DNA from: Terana coerulea
Lineage: Eukaryota; Basidiomycota; Agaricomycetes; Polyporales; Phanerochaetaceae
NCBI GenBank assembly: GCA_024811115.1
Contig: JAKOGH010000913.1
Coordinates: forward strand, 1-19,963
Direction: 5' to 3'
Length of the DNA: 19,963 bases
Shown here: positions 19,114 to 19,963 of the stretch, piece by piece
Layout: the number at the start of each line of letters is the position of its first letter
How positions within the stretch are numbered: position 1 is the first letter of the stretch
Notes under the pieces: generated by a model
The model's database searches: none
The model's input: only the letters and a program-made list of their open reading frames with translations
Told to the model about the DNA's origin: nothing
Translations under genes and position numbers: made by a program

Positions 19114-19126
19114 TTATAAGTATACC
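19114..19126 (+). promoter_or_regulatory. TATA box of BTB gene C
   Basis: TTATAAGTATACC, about 161 nt ahead of the ATG at 19275, matching the spacing in gene B. Confidence 0.6.
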
Positions 19127-19274
19127 ACGACCTGACGCGGTCTGTACCACCCCGCCTTGTTCTTTCCCCATCTATCACCTTCTCGACCTCTCCGTCGTAC
19201 AGCGAAATCTCTCCAGCGTTCAGCATCTCCTTGGTGGCGATATCCTCTCTTCAGCCCCTCTTGCCCATACTGCA

Positions 19275-19963
19275 ATGGTCTCCCGTGCCTCTGCTGTCTC
19301 TTTGGATCGTGCCTACCAACTGGCATTCCGTAACCCGGTGTCCTTGAAGAGGCCGCGCGAGCTCCTCAACGGCCCCGGCGGCTCATCCAGTATTGGTTCT
19401 ACATCCTCCAAACCATTGCCGCCTTGGTTCGGTGGTGCGACAACCCTCGACGCCGTCTCTTCGCTGGTGCCTCCCCTTTCGACTCCTCTGGAGGCGACCT
19501 CGTTTTCCTTAGCTCTGACAAGGTCCCTTTTCCGGTCTTCTTCGACATCGTTTCCGCCTCCTCCACGAAGTGGGCCCAGAGCCTAGACGATCACAGCATC
19601 TTGAACCTACGCCCTCTTCCGTCTGCGCGACCCACCACTCAGCCACCCACTGTGCGGGTGCTTGAGATTCCCATCCATTCGACCATCTTGGGCGACATCC
19701 TTGCCTTTGTGCACCCGCATGTGCCAAATCCCGTCCTGGACGACCTTCCACACGCCATCCAGCTCTGCCGCACTCTCTCAGATCTCAACATGCCTCACGT
19801 GCTCTCCCATGTTGCACCGCAGGTTGTCAAACTCGCGTCCTTGTGCCCCTACCTCATCTTTGTCATCGCCGTCCGTGCCGGTTTGCGAGACATCGCTCGC
19901 CTCGTCCTTTGCAGCACCCTTGCCGAAGCATTCTCGCGAAATCACATAGTCAACTACAGTGAC
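19275..19963 (+). CDS. BTB/POZ-domain protein, 5' part, with a frame problem (module C)
   Basis: ATG at 19275 in context TGCAATGG begins a leader with SLKRPREL and a serine/proline-rich stretch, as in relic 1. The BTB part, however, is in the +2 frame from about 19445 to the right edge: GASPFDSSGGDLVFLSSDKV, FFDIVSASSTKWAQSL, VRVLEIPIHSTILGDILAF, VKLASLCPYLIFVIAVRAGL, DIARLVLCSTLAEAF. It aligns well with gene B through the same order of motifs. The ATG frame itself stops at 19586. Either a small indel near 19440-19470 breaks the gene, or a 62-nt intron (19432-19493, GTGGTG donor, TGGAG acceptor) joins the frames. The intron would delete PFDSSG, which resembles coding sequence in gene B, so a frameshift seems more likely. 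The C-terminal half lies outside the window. Confidence 0.75.

Overview
The window looks like nuclear DNA of an agaricomycete (mushroom-forming) basidiomycete, probably of the Polyporales type. The reasons are moderately high G+C, candidate introns of 52-54 nt with GT-AG borders, TATA-box promoters, and fragments of two families known to be greatly expanded in such fungi: BTB/POZ-domain proteins and F-box proteins. It is a repeat-rich, gene-poor accessory region. Only one protein gene appears intact, a BTB/POZ gene at 11642-12977 (409 aa, three exons). A second BTB gene enters at 19275 and runs off the right edge with a reading-frame problem. Two more BTB copies on the minus strand (1-994 and 6905-7826) are broken by frameshifts or deletions. 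A broken F-box gene lies at about 16857-17430. No rRNA, tRNA or CRISPR was seen.

The main structure is a composite module present three times. Read outward from a BTB gene it contains: (i) the BTB gene with its own TATA box and a conserved upstream 15-mer; (ii) a divergently oriented TATA promoter preceded at fixed distance by a 19-bp palindrome; (iii) a block of short tandem repeats (minisatellite) directly downstream of that promoter; (iv) a conserved tail; (v) a roughly 1-kb conserved, apparently non-coding block, here called R2. Module A occupies about 1-3600 and is inverted. Module B occupies about 8660-12977. Module C occupies about 15785-19963 and continues outside the window. Module A carries a 67-bp repeat family where B and C carry an unrelated 97-bp family, so the repeat has been exchanged while the flanking architecture was kept. 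In the orientation dictated by the TATA boxes, each repeat unit contains short self-complementary motifs, so the predicted product is a structured repetitive RNA. This is inferred from sequence and not demonstrated.

Region by region: 1-994 BTB relic 1; 994-1760 its upstream region; 1763-2620 repeat transcription unit A; 2620-3600 R2-A; 3600-6900 mostly unassignable sequence; 6905-7826 BTB relic 2; 7830-8660 unassigned; 8660-9840 R2-B; 9841-10930 repeat unit B; 11151-12977 BTB gene B; 13143-13695 a 277-bp tandem duplication; 13700-14570 a decayed unrecognised minus-strand coding-like stretch; 14570-15785 unassigned; 15785-16765 R2-C; 16857-17780 F-box relic and an unrecognised open frame; 17890-18722 repeat unit C; 18926-19963 BTB gene C. 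All homologies were judged by eye from the sequence, so percentages and exact boundaries are approximate.
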